NCBI GenBank assembly: GCA_029258695.1
Contig: JARIBR010000341.1
Span: 1-15,893, forward strand
DNA from: Quadrisphaera sp.
GTDB lineage: Bacteria; Actinomycetota; Actinomycetes; Actinomycetales; Quadrisphaeraceae
Direction of reading: 5' to 3'
DNA: 15,893 nt
The notes beneath the pieces were generated by a model that made no database searches, was not told where the DNA came from, and saw only the letters and a list, made by a program, of their open reading frames with translations. Position numbers and translations under genes: made by a program. Positions 8,054 to 14,126 of the stretch are shown here, one piece after another; the stretch's first letter is position 1, and every line of letters starts with the position of its first letter.

Positions 8054-9982
8054 GTGAGCAGACGAACTCGCTGGGTGAGCATCGTCGTGGCGGCCGTGGC
8101 GGTGGCCGTCGTGGTCGTGCTCGTCGTCGCCTCGGTCCGCTCCGGGGCCGCCGAGCGTGACGACGCGGCGCGCGCGGCCGCCGTGGCGCTCGCGCAGGGC
8201 CTGAGCAGCGGTGAGCTGGGCTCCACGCCGCTGCTCGACGTCGACGGCGCGCCGTCCCAGGAGCAGGCCCAGGAGCAGCACGCCGCGGTCATCGCCGGCA
8301 TGGCGCCGCTGCGACCGAGCGTCGAGGTCGCCGACGTCGAGCGCGACGACGACTCCGCGAGCGCCACCCTCGACGTCAGCTGGCCGCTGGAGCCGGCGTG
8401 GACCTACTCCGTGGAGGCCGACCTGGCCCCGGCGTCGGCGGACGACCCCACGGGGCGGTGGGCGGCGCGGTGGGACCCGGCGCTGGTCGAGCCCAGCCTG
8501 GGGGACGGCGACGTCCTCGCCGACGAGCGCGTGCCCGCCCCGCGCGGCGACATCACCGGGCGCGGCGGGGTGGACGTCGTCACGCAGACCCCCGTGGTCG
8601 ACGTGGGCGTCCAGCCGTCGCGGACGCAGGACCCGGCGGCGCTGTCCTCCGAGCTGGCCCGCGTCCTCGACGTCGACGCCGCCGCGCTGGCCGAGCGCAT
8701 CTCCGCCGCGGACCCGAGCGCCTTCGTGCCCGTGATCACCCTGCGCCGCGCCGACTACGCCGCGGTCGCCGCCGAGCTCGAGCCGCTGGCCGGCACCGTC
8801 CTGCGGGAGTCGACGCTGGCGCTGGCCCCCTCGCGCACGTTCGCGCAGGCGACGCTGGGCGCCGTGGGCCCGGCCACCGCGGAGGACGTCGAGGCCTCCG
8901 ACGGGCGCGTCACCGGCGAGGACGTCGTCGGACGCTCCGGCCTGCAGCGCGCCTACGACGAGCGCCTGGGCGGTGTGCCCGGGCTGGTCGTCTCCCGGGT
9001 GCCAGCCGGCGGCGACACCGTCACCCTGCTGGAGCGGGCCCCCGTGCCGGGGCAGCCGATCGCCACCACGCTGGACCCGCGCGTCCAGGACGCCGCGCAG
9101 GGCGCGCTGGACACCGCCGTCGCCGCGGGTGCGGGCAACGGGAACTCCTCGCTCGTGGCGGTCGACGTCCCCACCGGTGGTGTGCTGGCGGTGGCGAACA
9201 CCCCCGCGGCCGGCGGGAACCTCGCCCTGACCGGCAGGTATCCCCCGGGCTCGACGTTCAAGCCGGTCTCGACCCTCGCCCTCCTCGGCAGCGGCCTCAC
9301 CCCTCAGCAGCAGGTGGGCTGCCCCCCGACGATCAGCGTCAACGGGCGCTCTTTCCGCAACTTCGAGGGTGAGTCGTTCGGGACGGTGCCCTTCGCCAGG
9401 GCGTTCGCCGTCTCCTGCAACACCGCGTTCGTCGGGCTCTCCCGCGAGATCACGATGGACGACCTGGCCGACGCGGGCGCGTCGGTGGGGCTCGGCGGTG
9501 ACTGGTCGCTCGGTCTGGACGCCTTCACCGGCGACGTGCCCCGCGCGGGCGCGCCGGACGAGGTCGCGGCCTCGACCCTCGGGCAGGGGCGGGTGGTGGC
9601 CAGCCCTGCCGCCATGGCGGCCGCGGTCTCGACCATCGCCCGGGGCTCCTGGACGCCGCCGACGCTGGTGACCGACCCGGCGCCGCCGGCCCCGGCCGAC
9701 GCCCCCTCCCCCGACCCCGCGCGCCTGGCCACCGTCGCGCAGCTCATGCGCGGGGTCGCGACCGGGGGCACGGCGGCGGCGCTGTCCGACGTGCCGGGAG
9801 CCCCGGTGCACGCCAAGACCGGCACCGCCGAGCACGGCAGCGTCGAGCCGCTGAGGACCCACGCGTGGACAGTGGGCTTCCAGGGGGACGTGGCGTTCGC
9901 GGTCATCGTCGAGGACGGATCCTCCGGCGGCGAGGTGGCGGTCCCCGTGGCGGAGGACTTCCTGCGCCGCCTCGCCGGCTGA
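8054..9982 (+). CDS. Class B penicillin-binding protein with MecA-type N-terminal domain
   Basis: Membrane-anchored D,D-transpeptidase that cross-links peptidoglycan outside the cell. The 642-residue protein has a short Arg-rich start and one membrane helix at about 8-28. An NTF2-like MecA_N domain follows at about 35-150, then a PBP dimer/linker domain at about 155-315, and the transpeptidase domain from about 335 to the end. The three catalytic motifs are intact: STFK at 400-403 (nucleophile Ser400), SCN at 454-456 and KTG at 588-590. The layout resembles mycobacterial Rv2864c/PBP-lipo, but no lipobox cysteine is visible here, so it should be a plain bitopic protein. There is no glycosyltransferase domain. 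It stands alone, away from a division cluster, and starts at GTG 8054 from a leaderless-type promoter. Confidence 0.92.
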   Translation: MSRRTRWVSIVVAAVAVAVVVVLVVASVRSGAAERDDAARAAAVALAQGLSSGELGSTPLLDVDGAPSQEQAQEQHAAVIAGMAPLRPSVEVADVERDDDSASATLDVSWPLEPAWTYSVEADLAPASADDPTGRWAARWDPALVEPSLGDGDVLADERVPAPRGDITGRGGVDVVTQTPVVDVGVQPSRTQDPAALSSELARVLDVDAAALAERISAADPSAFVPVITLRRADYAAVAAELEPLAGTVLRESTLALAPSRTFAQATLGAVGPATAEDVEASDGRVTGEDVVGRSGLQRAYDERLGGVPGLVVSRVPAGGDTVTLLERAPVPGQPIATTLDPRVQDAAQGALDTAVAAGAGNGNSSLVAVDVPTGGVLAVANTPAAGGNLALTGRYPPGSTFKPVSTLALLGSGLTPQQQVGCPPTISVNGRSFRNFEGESFGTVPFARAFAVSCNTAFVGLSREITMDDLADAGASVGLGGDWSLGLDAFTGDVPRAGAPDEVAASTLGQGRVVASPAAMAAAVSTIARGSWTPPTLVTDPAPPAPADAPSPDPARLATVAQLMRGVATGGTAAALSDVPGAPVHAKTGTAEHGSVEPLRTHAWTVGFQGDVAFAVIVEDGSSGGEVAVPVAEDFLRRLAG

Positions 9983-10002
9983 GGGGTCCGGGTCGGCTGC
10001 CA

Positions 10003-10054
10003 GCCACCACCCGCCACCCGCCACCCGCCACCCGCCACCAGCCACCAGCCACGG
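10003..10054. repeat. Heptanucleotide tandem repeat (GCCACCC/GCCACCA)
   Basis: Three GCCACCC units (10013-10033) are followed by two GCCACCA units (10034-10047) and GCCACGG (10048-10054). A further GCCACCA stands at 10003-10009. The complementary strand has repeated GGG and GG tracts with four-base gaps, so a G-quadruplex is possible. The array lies 20 bp after the PBP stop codon. Confidence 0.85.
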
Positions 10055-10056
10055 AT

Positions 10057-10123
10057 TGCTGCACGTCCGGAGAATGCTGCACCAGCCCCCGGGACGGGAG
10101 CCCCAGCGTGACGGGTGCAGCAT
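10057..10123. repeat. Three TGCTGCAC elements, two direct and one inverted
   Basis: TGCTGCAC occurs at 10057-10064 and 10075-10082, and its complement at 10115-10122. The last two extend to a perfect 10-bp inverted repeat (ATGCTGCACC 10074-10083, GGTGCAGCAT 10114-10123) around 30 bases. The first copy with its next two bases, TGCTGCACGT, is found inverted at 424-433 over the trpS start. These could be operator half-sites, an RNA stem, or part of a dispersed repeat. Confidence 0.7.
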
Positions 10124-10125
10124 CT

Positions 10126-10137
10126 TGCGGCGCCGCA
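10126..10137. promoter_or_regulatory. 12-bp perfect palindrome TGCGGCGCCGCA
   Basis: A perfect palindrome about 80 bp before the SDR-like gene. It is a plausible protein-binding site, but GC-rich palindromes arise easily in such DNA. The rest of the gap to 10218 shows nothing further that I can name beyond a weak GACAGT (10206-10211) at a -10-like distance. Confidence 0.3.
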
Positions 10138-10218
10138 GCGATCTGCGAGTCGGCGAGGAGGTCCCGGAGGCCCCACCCCCTGTGGCGCGCGGTCGACGCG
10201 GGGTGGACAGTGGACGAC

Positions 10219-10896
10219 ATGAAGATTGCCGTCATCGGAGCCCACGGGGACGTCGCCCGCCACCTCGTCCGCGACCTGTCCGCCGCCGACCACGAGGTGG
10301 TCGGCATCATCCGCAAGGAGGAGCAGACCGACGACGTCCTCGCCGACGGTGGTCAGCCGCTGGTCCTCGACATCGAGACCGTCGAGGTCCCCGAGCTCAC
10401 CGACGCCATCACCACCTGCGATGCCGTGGTGTTCGCCGCCGGCGCCGGCGGCGGCGACCCGAGCCGCACCGAGGCCGTCGACCACCACGGCGCCGTCAAG
10501 CTGGCCGACGCCGCCGTCGCGGCCAAGGTCCCCGAGTACCTCATGATCTCCTCGATGGGCACCGACACGGCCCGGGAGGGCGCGGACACGTCCCAGGTTC
10601 CCGACGAGATGGCCCCCTACTTCAAGGCCAAGCTCGCCGCCGAGGACGACCTGCGCGGTCGCGACCTGGCGTGGACGATCCTGCGTCCCGGCAGCCTCAC
10701 CGACGACGCCGCCACCGGGAAGGTCACCCTGGCCTCGACGAAGGACGGCGGCGTGGACCTCGGCAGCGTGCCGCGGGCGGACGTCGCCGCGGTGCTCTCC
10801 GCCCTGCTCGTGGCGCCCTCCTCCGCCGGGCTGCTCCTCGAGCTGACCAGCGGCGAGGAGTCCGTGAGCGACGCCGTCACCCGCGTCGCCGGCTGA
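10219..10896 (+). CDS. NAD(P)-binding atypical SDR protein (YhfK-like)
   Basis: A 225-residue Rossmann-fold protein of the NAD(P)H-binding/NmrA-like group of atypical short-chain dehydrogenases, similar in layout to Bacillus YhfK. MKIAVIGAHGDVARHLV at 1-17 is the nucleotide-binding loop. Its last glycine is replaced by alanine (GAHGDVA rather than GATGxxG). DAVVFAAGAGGGD (68-80), YLMISSMGTD (107-116) and YFKAKLAAEDDLRGRDLAWTILRPGSL (134-160) follow the usual order. Substrate is unknown; such proteins can be oxidoreductases, epimerase relatives or redox sensors. ATG 10219 is used, although GTG 10210 is in frame and equally possible, since neither has a strong Shine-Dalgarno sequence. The stop codon is followed in frame by the 21-bp repeats. 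Confidence 0.83.
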   Translation: MKIAVIGAHGDVARHLVRDLSAADHEVVGIIRKEEQTDDVLADGGQPLVLDIETVEVPELTDAITTCDAVVFAAGAGGGDPSRTEAVDHHGAVKLADAAVAAKVPEYLMISSMGTDTAREGADTSQVPDEMAPYFKAKLAAEDDLRGRDLAWTILRPGSLTDDAATGKVTLASTKDGGVDLGSVPRADVAAVLSALLVAPSSAGLLLELTSGEESVSDAVTRVAG

Positions 10897-10911
10897 CCTG
10901 CACCGCGCGGC

Positions 10912-10974
10912 GCGAACGGCGTCGCGCCCCTCGCGAACGGTGTCGCTCCCGTAGCGAACGCCGTCGAGCCCCCG
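10912..10974. repeat. Three 21-bp tandem repeats upstream of the aldo/keto reductase gene
   Basis: Copies lie at 10912-10932, 10933-10953 and 10954-10974, each opening with GCGAAC. The core is GCGAACGGYGTCGC, with the third copy changed to GCGAACGCCGTCGA, followed by a seven-base variable tail. Each core is an imperfect dyad (GCGA, bulged A, C, three-base centre, G, TCGC). The period equals two helical turns, so proteins bound at each copy would face the same side. Confidence 0.85.
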
Positions 10975-11001
10975 GTCCCGCCGTCGCGGGGCCGGGGGCT
11001 C
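10966..11001. terminator. Strong 16-bp hairpin after the SDR-like gene
   Basis: GAGCCCCCGG (10966-10975) pairs with CCGGGGGCTC (10992-11001). After one T-G wobble the stem continues with CCCGC/GCGGG around a CGTC tetraloop. It is a near-perfect stem without a U-tract, as expected of many actinobacterial terminators. It ends only five bases before the -10 element of the next gene and overlaps the last tandem repeat, so it may also affect that promoter. Confidence 0.7.
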
Positions 11002-11006
11002 GCTGG

Positions 11007-11012
11007 TAGACC
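11007..11012 (+). promoter_or_regulatory. Leaderless-type -10 element of the aldo/keto reductase gene
   Basis: TAGACC is followed by six bases and ATG 11019, with no ribosome binding site. It differs from TAnnnT at the last position. The -35 region falls inside the hairpin. Confidence 0.4.
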
Positions 11013-11018
11013 CGACCC

Positions 11019-11990
11019 ATGGACCACACCAAGCTGGGCTCCACCGGCCTCGACGTCTCGAGGGTGGTGCTGGGGTGCATGAGCTTCGGCACCCCGGAGC
11101 GGGGCAACCACGCGTGGACCCTCGACGAGGAGACGTCCCGCCCGCTGATCCGACAGGCCCTCGAGGCGGGCATCACGTTCTTCGACACCGCCGACGTCTA
11201 CTCCGACGGCACCTCCGAGGAGATCGTCGGCCGGGCGCTGGAGGACTTCGCCCGCCGCGAGGACGTGGTGATCGCCACCAAGGTCTGCCAGCGGGTGCGC
11301 CCCGGCCCGAACGGCGCCGGGCTGTCCCGCCGGGCGATCATGACCCAGATCGACGCGAGCCTGCGGCGCCTGAGGACCGACCACGTGGACCTCCACCAGG
11401 TCCACCGCTGGGACCCCTCGACCCCGGTCGAGGAGACGATGGAGGCCCTGCACGACGTGGTGAAGGCCGGCAAGGCCCGCTACCTCGGGGCTTCGAGCAT
11501 GTGGACGTGGCAGCTCGCCAAGGCCCAGCAGGTGGCGGCGGTGAACGGCTGGACGCGCTTCGTCTCCATGCAGGACCACGACAACCTGCTCCAGCGCGAG
11601 GAGGAGCGCGAGATGCTCCCCTCCTGCGCGGACTCCGGGATGGGCGTCATCCCGTGGAGCCCGCTCGCGCGCGGCGCGCTGACCCGTCCCTGGGGCGAGG
11701 CGACGACGCGCAGCGGCACGGACGAGTTCGGCAAGACGCTCTACCAGCCGCGCGACCACGAGATCGTCGAGGCCGTCGGGCGGGTGGCGCGCGACCGCGG
11801 CGTCCCCATGGCGCAGGTGGCGCTCGCCTGGGTGCTGAGCCGCGGCGTGGTCACCGCCCCGATCGTCGGGGCGACGAAGAGCCAGCACGTCACCGACGCC
11901 GTGGCCGCGGTGGACCTGCGGCTGACCGAGGATGAGGTCGCCGCGCTGGAGGAGCCGTACACCGTCCGCGACGTCACCGGGTTCGTCTGA
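11019..11990 (+). CDS. Aldo/keto reductase
   Basis: NADPH-dependent (beta/alpha)8-barrel oxidoreductase that reduces aldehydes or ketones; cytoplasmic. The 323 residues contain the full catalytic tetrad: Asp56 and Tyr61 in FFDTADVYS, Lys88 in ATKV and His129 in HQVHRWD. LGASSMWTWQLAKAQ at 156-170 and GVIPWSPLARG at 209-219 are typical of the YajO/Tas-like branch. One conserved stretch is altered. Relatives usually read SMQNHYNLLYREEEREM, here SMQDHDNLLQREEEREM (183-199). This changes residues near the cofactor and substrate pocket. Substrate cannot be inferred. It follows the SDR-like gene but has its own promoter and a terminator between them. Confidence 0.92.
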   Translation: MDHTKLGSTGLDVSRVVLGCMSFGTPERGNHAWTLDEETSRPLIRQALEAGITFFDTADVYSDGTSEEIVGRALEDFARREDVVIATKVCQRVRPGPNGAGLSRRAIMTQIDASLRRLRTDHVDLHQVHRWDPSTPVEETMEALHDVVKAGKARYLGASSMWTWQLAKAQQVAAVNGWTRFVSMQDHDNLLQREEEREMLPSCADSGMGVIPWSPLARGALTRPWGEATTRSGTDEFGKTLYQPRDHEIVEAVGRVARDRGVPMAQVALAWVLSRGVVTAPIVGATKSQHVTDAVAAVDLRLTEDEVAALEEPYTVRDVTGFV

Positions 11991-12021
11991 GCGCCGAGCC
12001 GTCCGGGTCCGGATCGCCGTC

Positions 12022-12045
12022 GCCCGGGTTCGCCCGAGCCCGGGC
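12022..12045. terminator. Bidirectional terminator hairpin
   Basis: GCCCGGGTTC (12022-12031) and GAGCCCGGGC (12036-12045) form a 10-bp stem with one T-G wobble and a GCCC tetraloop. It stands in the 82-bp gap between two convergent genes (stops at 11990 and 12073), the expected place for a shared terminator. No U-tract is visible. Confidence 0.65.
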
Positions 12046-12072
12046 ACGAACCGCTCCTCCGGGGCGATGGCG

Positions 12073-13638
12073 TCACGTGCTGCCGGCGGCGCCGCCTCCC
12101 CCGCCGGGGCTCACGGTGGTGACCGTGCCGGCGCCGCCGCTGGAGGCGAACGCGCCGCTGAACACCACCCACGGGACGACGCCCGGGCTGCCGGGCGCCC
12201 CGCCCGACGACGACCCGCCCGACGACGACAGCGCCCGCAGCACCCCTCCGTCCTCCGTCGCCGCCTCGAGGCGGTCCGTCCACGCCGCGCCGAGGTTCAT
12301 CGCGACGACGTCGGGCAGCACGGCGTCGAGGTCGACGCGGACCCCGTCGTCCTTCGCCGCCGCCTCGAGGCCCTCCCGGTAGGCGCGCCACGGCCGAGCG
12401 GCGGCGAGCCCGGCGCCGGAAAGCTGGGGATGGCGCGCGAGCAGCACGAAGGCCAGGACGCCGAGCGCCGCCAGGGGCACCAGCCCGGCGAGGACCAGCG
12501 GCTCAGCGCCGGCGGCCGCGATCACCGCACCCACGACGACGAGGACGAACGCGGCGACGCCCACCGCGCCGAGGACGACGTGAGCCCGGGGGGCTGCGTC
12601 GTCCCACCAGCCGCGGTGCGCCAGCTCGGTGCGCACCGCCTCCCTCGTGGGCGCCGTGTCGGCGGCGACCTCCCCCAGGGCCTCGCCGGCGACGACCCCG
12701 TCGTCGGCCGCGGCGGACAGCTGGTCCCACACCGCGGCGTCCACGCCGCCGCGGACCATCGAGCGGTCGAGCAGGCGCAGCCGAGCCTCGTGGTCGTCGG
12801 GCGTCTCGCCGCCCTCCTGCTCCACGTCCAGCGCGCCGCGGGCGGCCAGGCCCAGGACGGTGGCCGGCACGGCCGAGGCCTGCGGTGACCCGGTGGCGAG
12901 CGCCGCACCCACCGCGGGGTGGAGGTCGCCCGGCCGCACCGTGCTGGGAGCCGGCCGGTCGAGGTCCGGCCCGTCCGGCCGGGAGCGCCGCCCGAAGGCC
13001 CGGGCCGCCACGACGGCGCCGAGCCCGGCGAGCGCCAGGAGCGTCCACGGCACCCACGTCGCGGCAGCGCCGGCGGCCCAGTCCTCGAAGGCGTTGGTGG
13101 GCGGTCCGTCGCGGACGTCGGACGTCAGCCGGTCGATGCCCGCCACGAGGGAGGCGTGCACGTCGCCGCCGCGCAGCGGCGGGATCAGTGCGTCCTCGAC
13201 GATCGCCTCCTGCTCCCCCGACGGCACGTTCCCCTCCTGGTACGTCTGACCGACGTGGACGCCGGCGCGGGCGTCACCCTCGTCCTCGGGGTTGCGGTTG
13301 ACGAGGACCGCCACCGCGGTGCCCGGGTCGGCTCCGGTGGCCCCGACCCACGCCTGGTGCAGCGCCTCGACCTGGTCGAGCGTCTCGTCGGGGTCGGCGT
13401 CCCGGGCGCGGACCAGGACCACGGGGTCGGCGCCGACGCCGACGAGCCCGGCGAGGCGGCGCTCGAGGTCCTCGGTCTGCGCCGGCGTCAGGGAGGACGC
13501 GGTCTCGTCGACGACGCGCTGGTCCGCGCTCAGCCCGGGGAACGTGGGGGCGTCGGTCGGGGCGGGCGAGCAGGCGGCGAGCCCGGTGACCAGCAGCAGG
13601 GCGAGCAGGGCGGGGAACCTCAGGACGGCGGTGCGCAC
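12073..13638 (-). CDS. Membrane lipoprotein with TPM domain and DUF2207-like region
   Basis: The 521-residue protein starts with a lipoprotein signal: hydrophobic residues 8-22 end in LAAC, with Cys23 as the lipid site. A TPM-type domain follows at about 35-170; ADQRVVDETASSLTPAQTEDLERRL is its typical opening. TPM domains occur in envelope proteins, some linked to photosystem II repair or phosphatase activity. A membrane helix lies at about 190-210. A cytoplasmic part then has the DUF2207-like stretch HPAVGAALATGSPQASAVPATVLGLAARGALDVEQ, followed by two more helices and a further soluble domain. The tail is rich in Gly and Ser. GTG 13638 is chosen because it gives a complete lipoprotein signal and CACCAT lies six bases before it. 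Function is unknown; the domain order is seen directly, the family names are my recognition. Confidence 0.78.
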   Translation of the reverse strand: MRTAVLRFPALLALLLVTGLAACSPAPTDAPTFPGLSADQRVVDETASSLTPAQTEDLERRLAGLVGVGADPVVLVRARDADPDETLDQVEALHQAWVGATGADPGTAVAVLVNRNPEDEGDARAGVHVGQTYQEGNVPSGEQEAIVEDALIPPLRGGDVHASLVAGIDRLTSDVRDGPPTNAFEDWAAGAAATWVPWTLLALAGLGAVVAARAFGRRSRPDGPDLDRPAPSTVRPGDLHPAVGAALATGSPQASAVPATVLGLAARGALDVEQEGGETPDDHEARLRLLDRSMVRGGVDAAVWDQLSAAADDGVVAGEALGEVAADTAPTREAVRTELAHRGWWDDAAPRAHVVLGAVGVAAFVLVVVGAVIAAAGAEPLVLAGLVPLAALGVLAFVLLARHPQLSGAGLAAARPWRAYREGLEAAAKDDGVRVDLDAVLPDVVAMNLGAAWTDRLEAATEDGGVLRALSSSGGSSSGGAPGSPGVVPWVVFSGAFASSGGAGTVTTVSPGGGGGAAGST

Positions 13639-13644
13639 CCGCTC

Positions 13645-13650
13645 ATGGTG
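13645..13650 (-). promoter_or_regulatory. Leaderless-type -10 element of the TPM lipoprotein gene
   Basis: On the minus strand CACCAT stands six bases before GTG 13638 and no ribosome binding site is present. The first base differs from TAnnnT. Confidence 0.35.
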
Positions 13651-13686
13651 CCCCGACGAACGTGCCCCGATCCAGCATCGTCGGGG
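13651..13686. terminator. Inverted repeat between the membrane-protein and TPM genes
   Basis: CCCCGACGA (13651-13659) and TCGTCGGGG (13678-13686) are perfect 9-bp arms around 18 bases. The repeat lies between the stop of the small membrane protein (13692) and the TPM promoter, which it touches. It may end the molybdoenzyme transcript, act as an operator, or both. Confidence 0.5.
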
Positions 13687-13691
13687 TCGTC

Positions 13692-14126
13692 TCAGCCGTG
13701 CGTCGTCGCGGCCCGGCGCCAGCGCGCCGACCGGACCGCCCCGGCCACCACCACGGCGAGCGCGGTGACCGCCAGGATCACCAGCCACGACGCCAGGTAC
13801 GGGCGGTCGTCGACGGTCTGGTTGTCGGGGCTCTCGTTGACGCCGAAGAGCACGGGGATCGAGGCGACCGTCAGGGTTCCGACCAGCACCACGGCCACGA
13901 CGAGCGGGGCGAGGTACGCCCGCGGCACCAGCCGTGAGGCGGCCGCTCCGCCGGCCGCGGTGGCGGGGGCGAGGAGCGCGTCGTGGGCGATGACGCCTCC
14001 GGCGAGGAAGAGCGCGATGGAGACCAGCGAGGGCAGCGGCTTGCCCACGAGGACCGACGCGCCGGCGCCGATGACCACGAGGCCGCCGGCGCCGAGCAGC
14101 AGGCGCGCTGCGCGGACGGCGCTCAC
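13692..14126 (-). CDS. Small four-helix membrane protein coupled to the molybdoenzyme
   Basis: I do not recognise a named family. The 144-residue product has four hydrophobic segments at about 8-27, 33-52, 70-92 and 110-131, a loop ending VNESPDNQTVDDRPYL (about 96-111) that is probably outside, and a basic Arg-rich tail. Its GTG start overlaps the stop of the upstream molybdopterin oxidoreductase by GTGA, so it is translated with it. That coupling suggests an accessory membrane subunit or assembly partner of the enzyme, which is inference. An ATG or GTG further upstream would overlap the enzyme more and has no better signal. Confidence 0.75.
   Translation of the reverse strand: MSAVRAARLLLGAGGLVVIGAGASVLVGKPLPSLVSIALFLAGGVIAHDALLAPATAAGGAAASRLVPRAYLAPLVVAVVLVGTLTVASIPVLFGVNESPDNQTVDDRPYLASWLVILAVTALAVVVAGAVRSARWRRAATTHG

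Noticed and set aside
8006..10123. Minus-strand open frame of about 705 codons opposite the PBP gene
   Set aside because: It is a GC-driven shadow. The composition is almost all Arg, Gly, Ala and Val with no motif, while the plus strand encodes a full PBP with STFK, SCN and KTG.
10617..12047. Minus-strand open frame of about 476 codons opposite the aldo/keto reductase
   Set aside because: Shadow of the aldo/keto reductase gene. It has no motif and runs through the terminator hairpin and the repeats.
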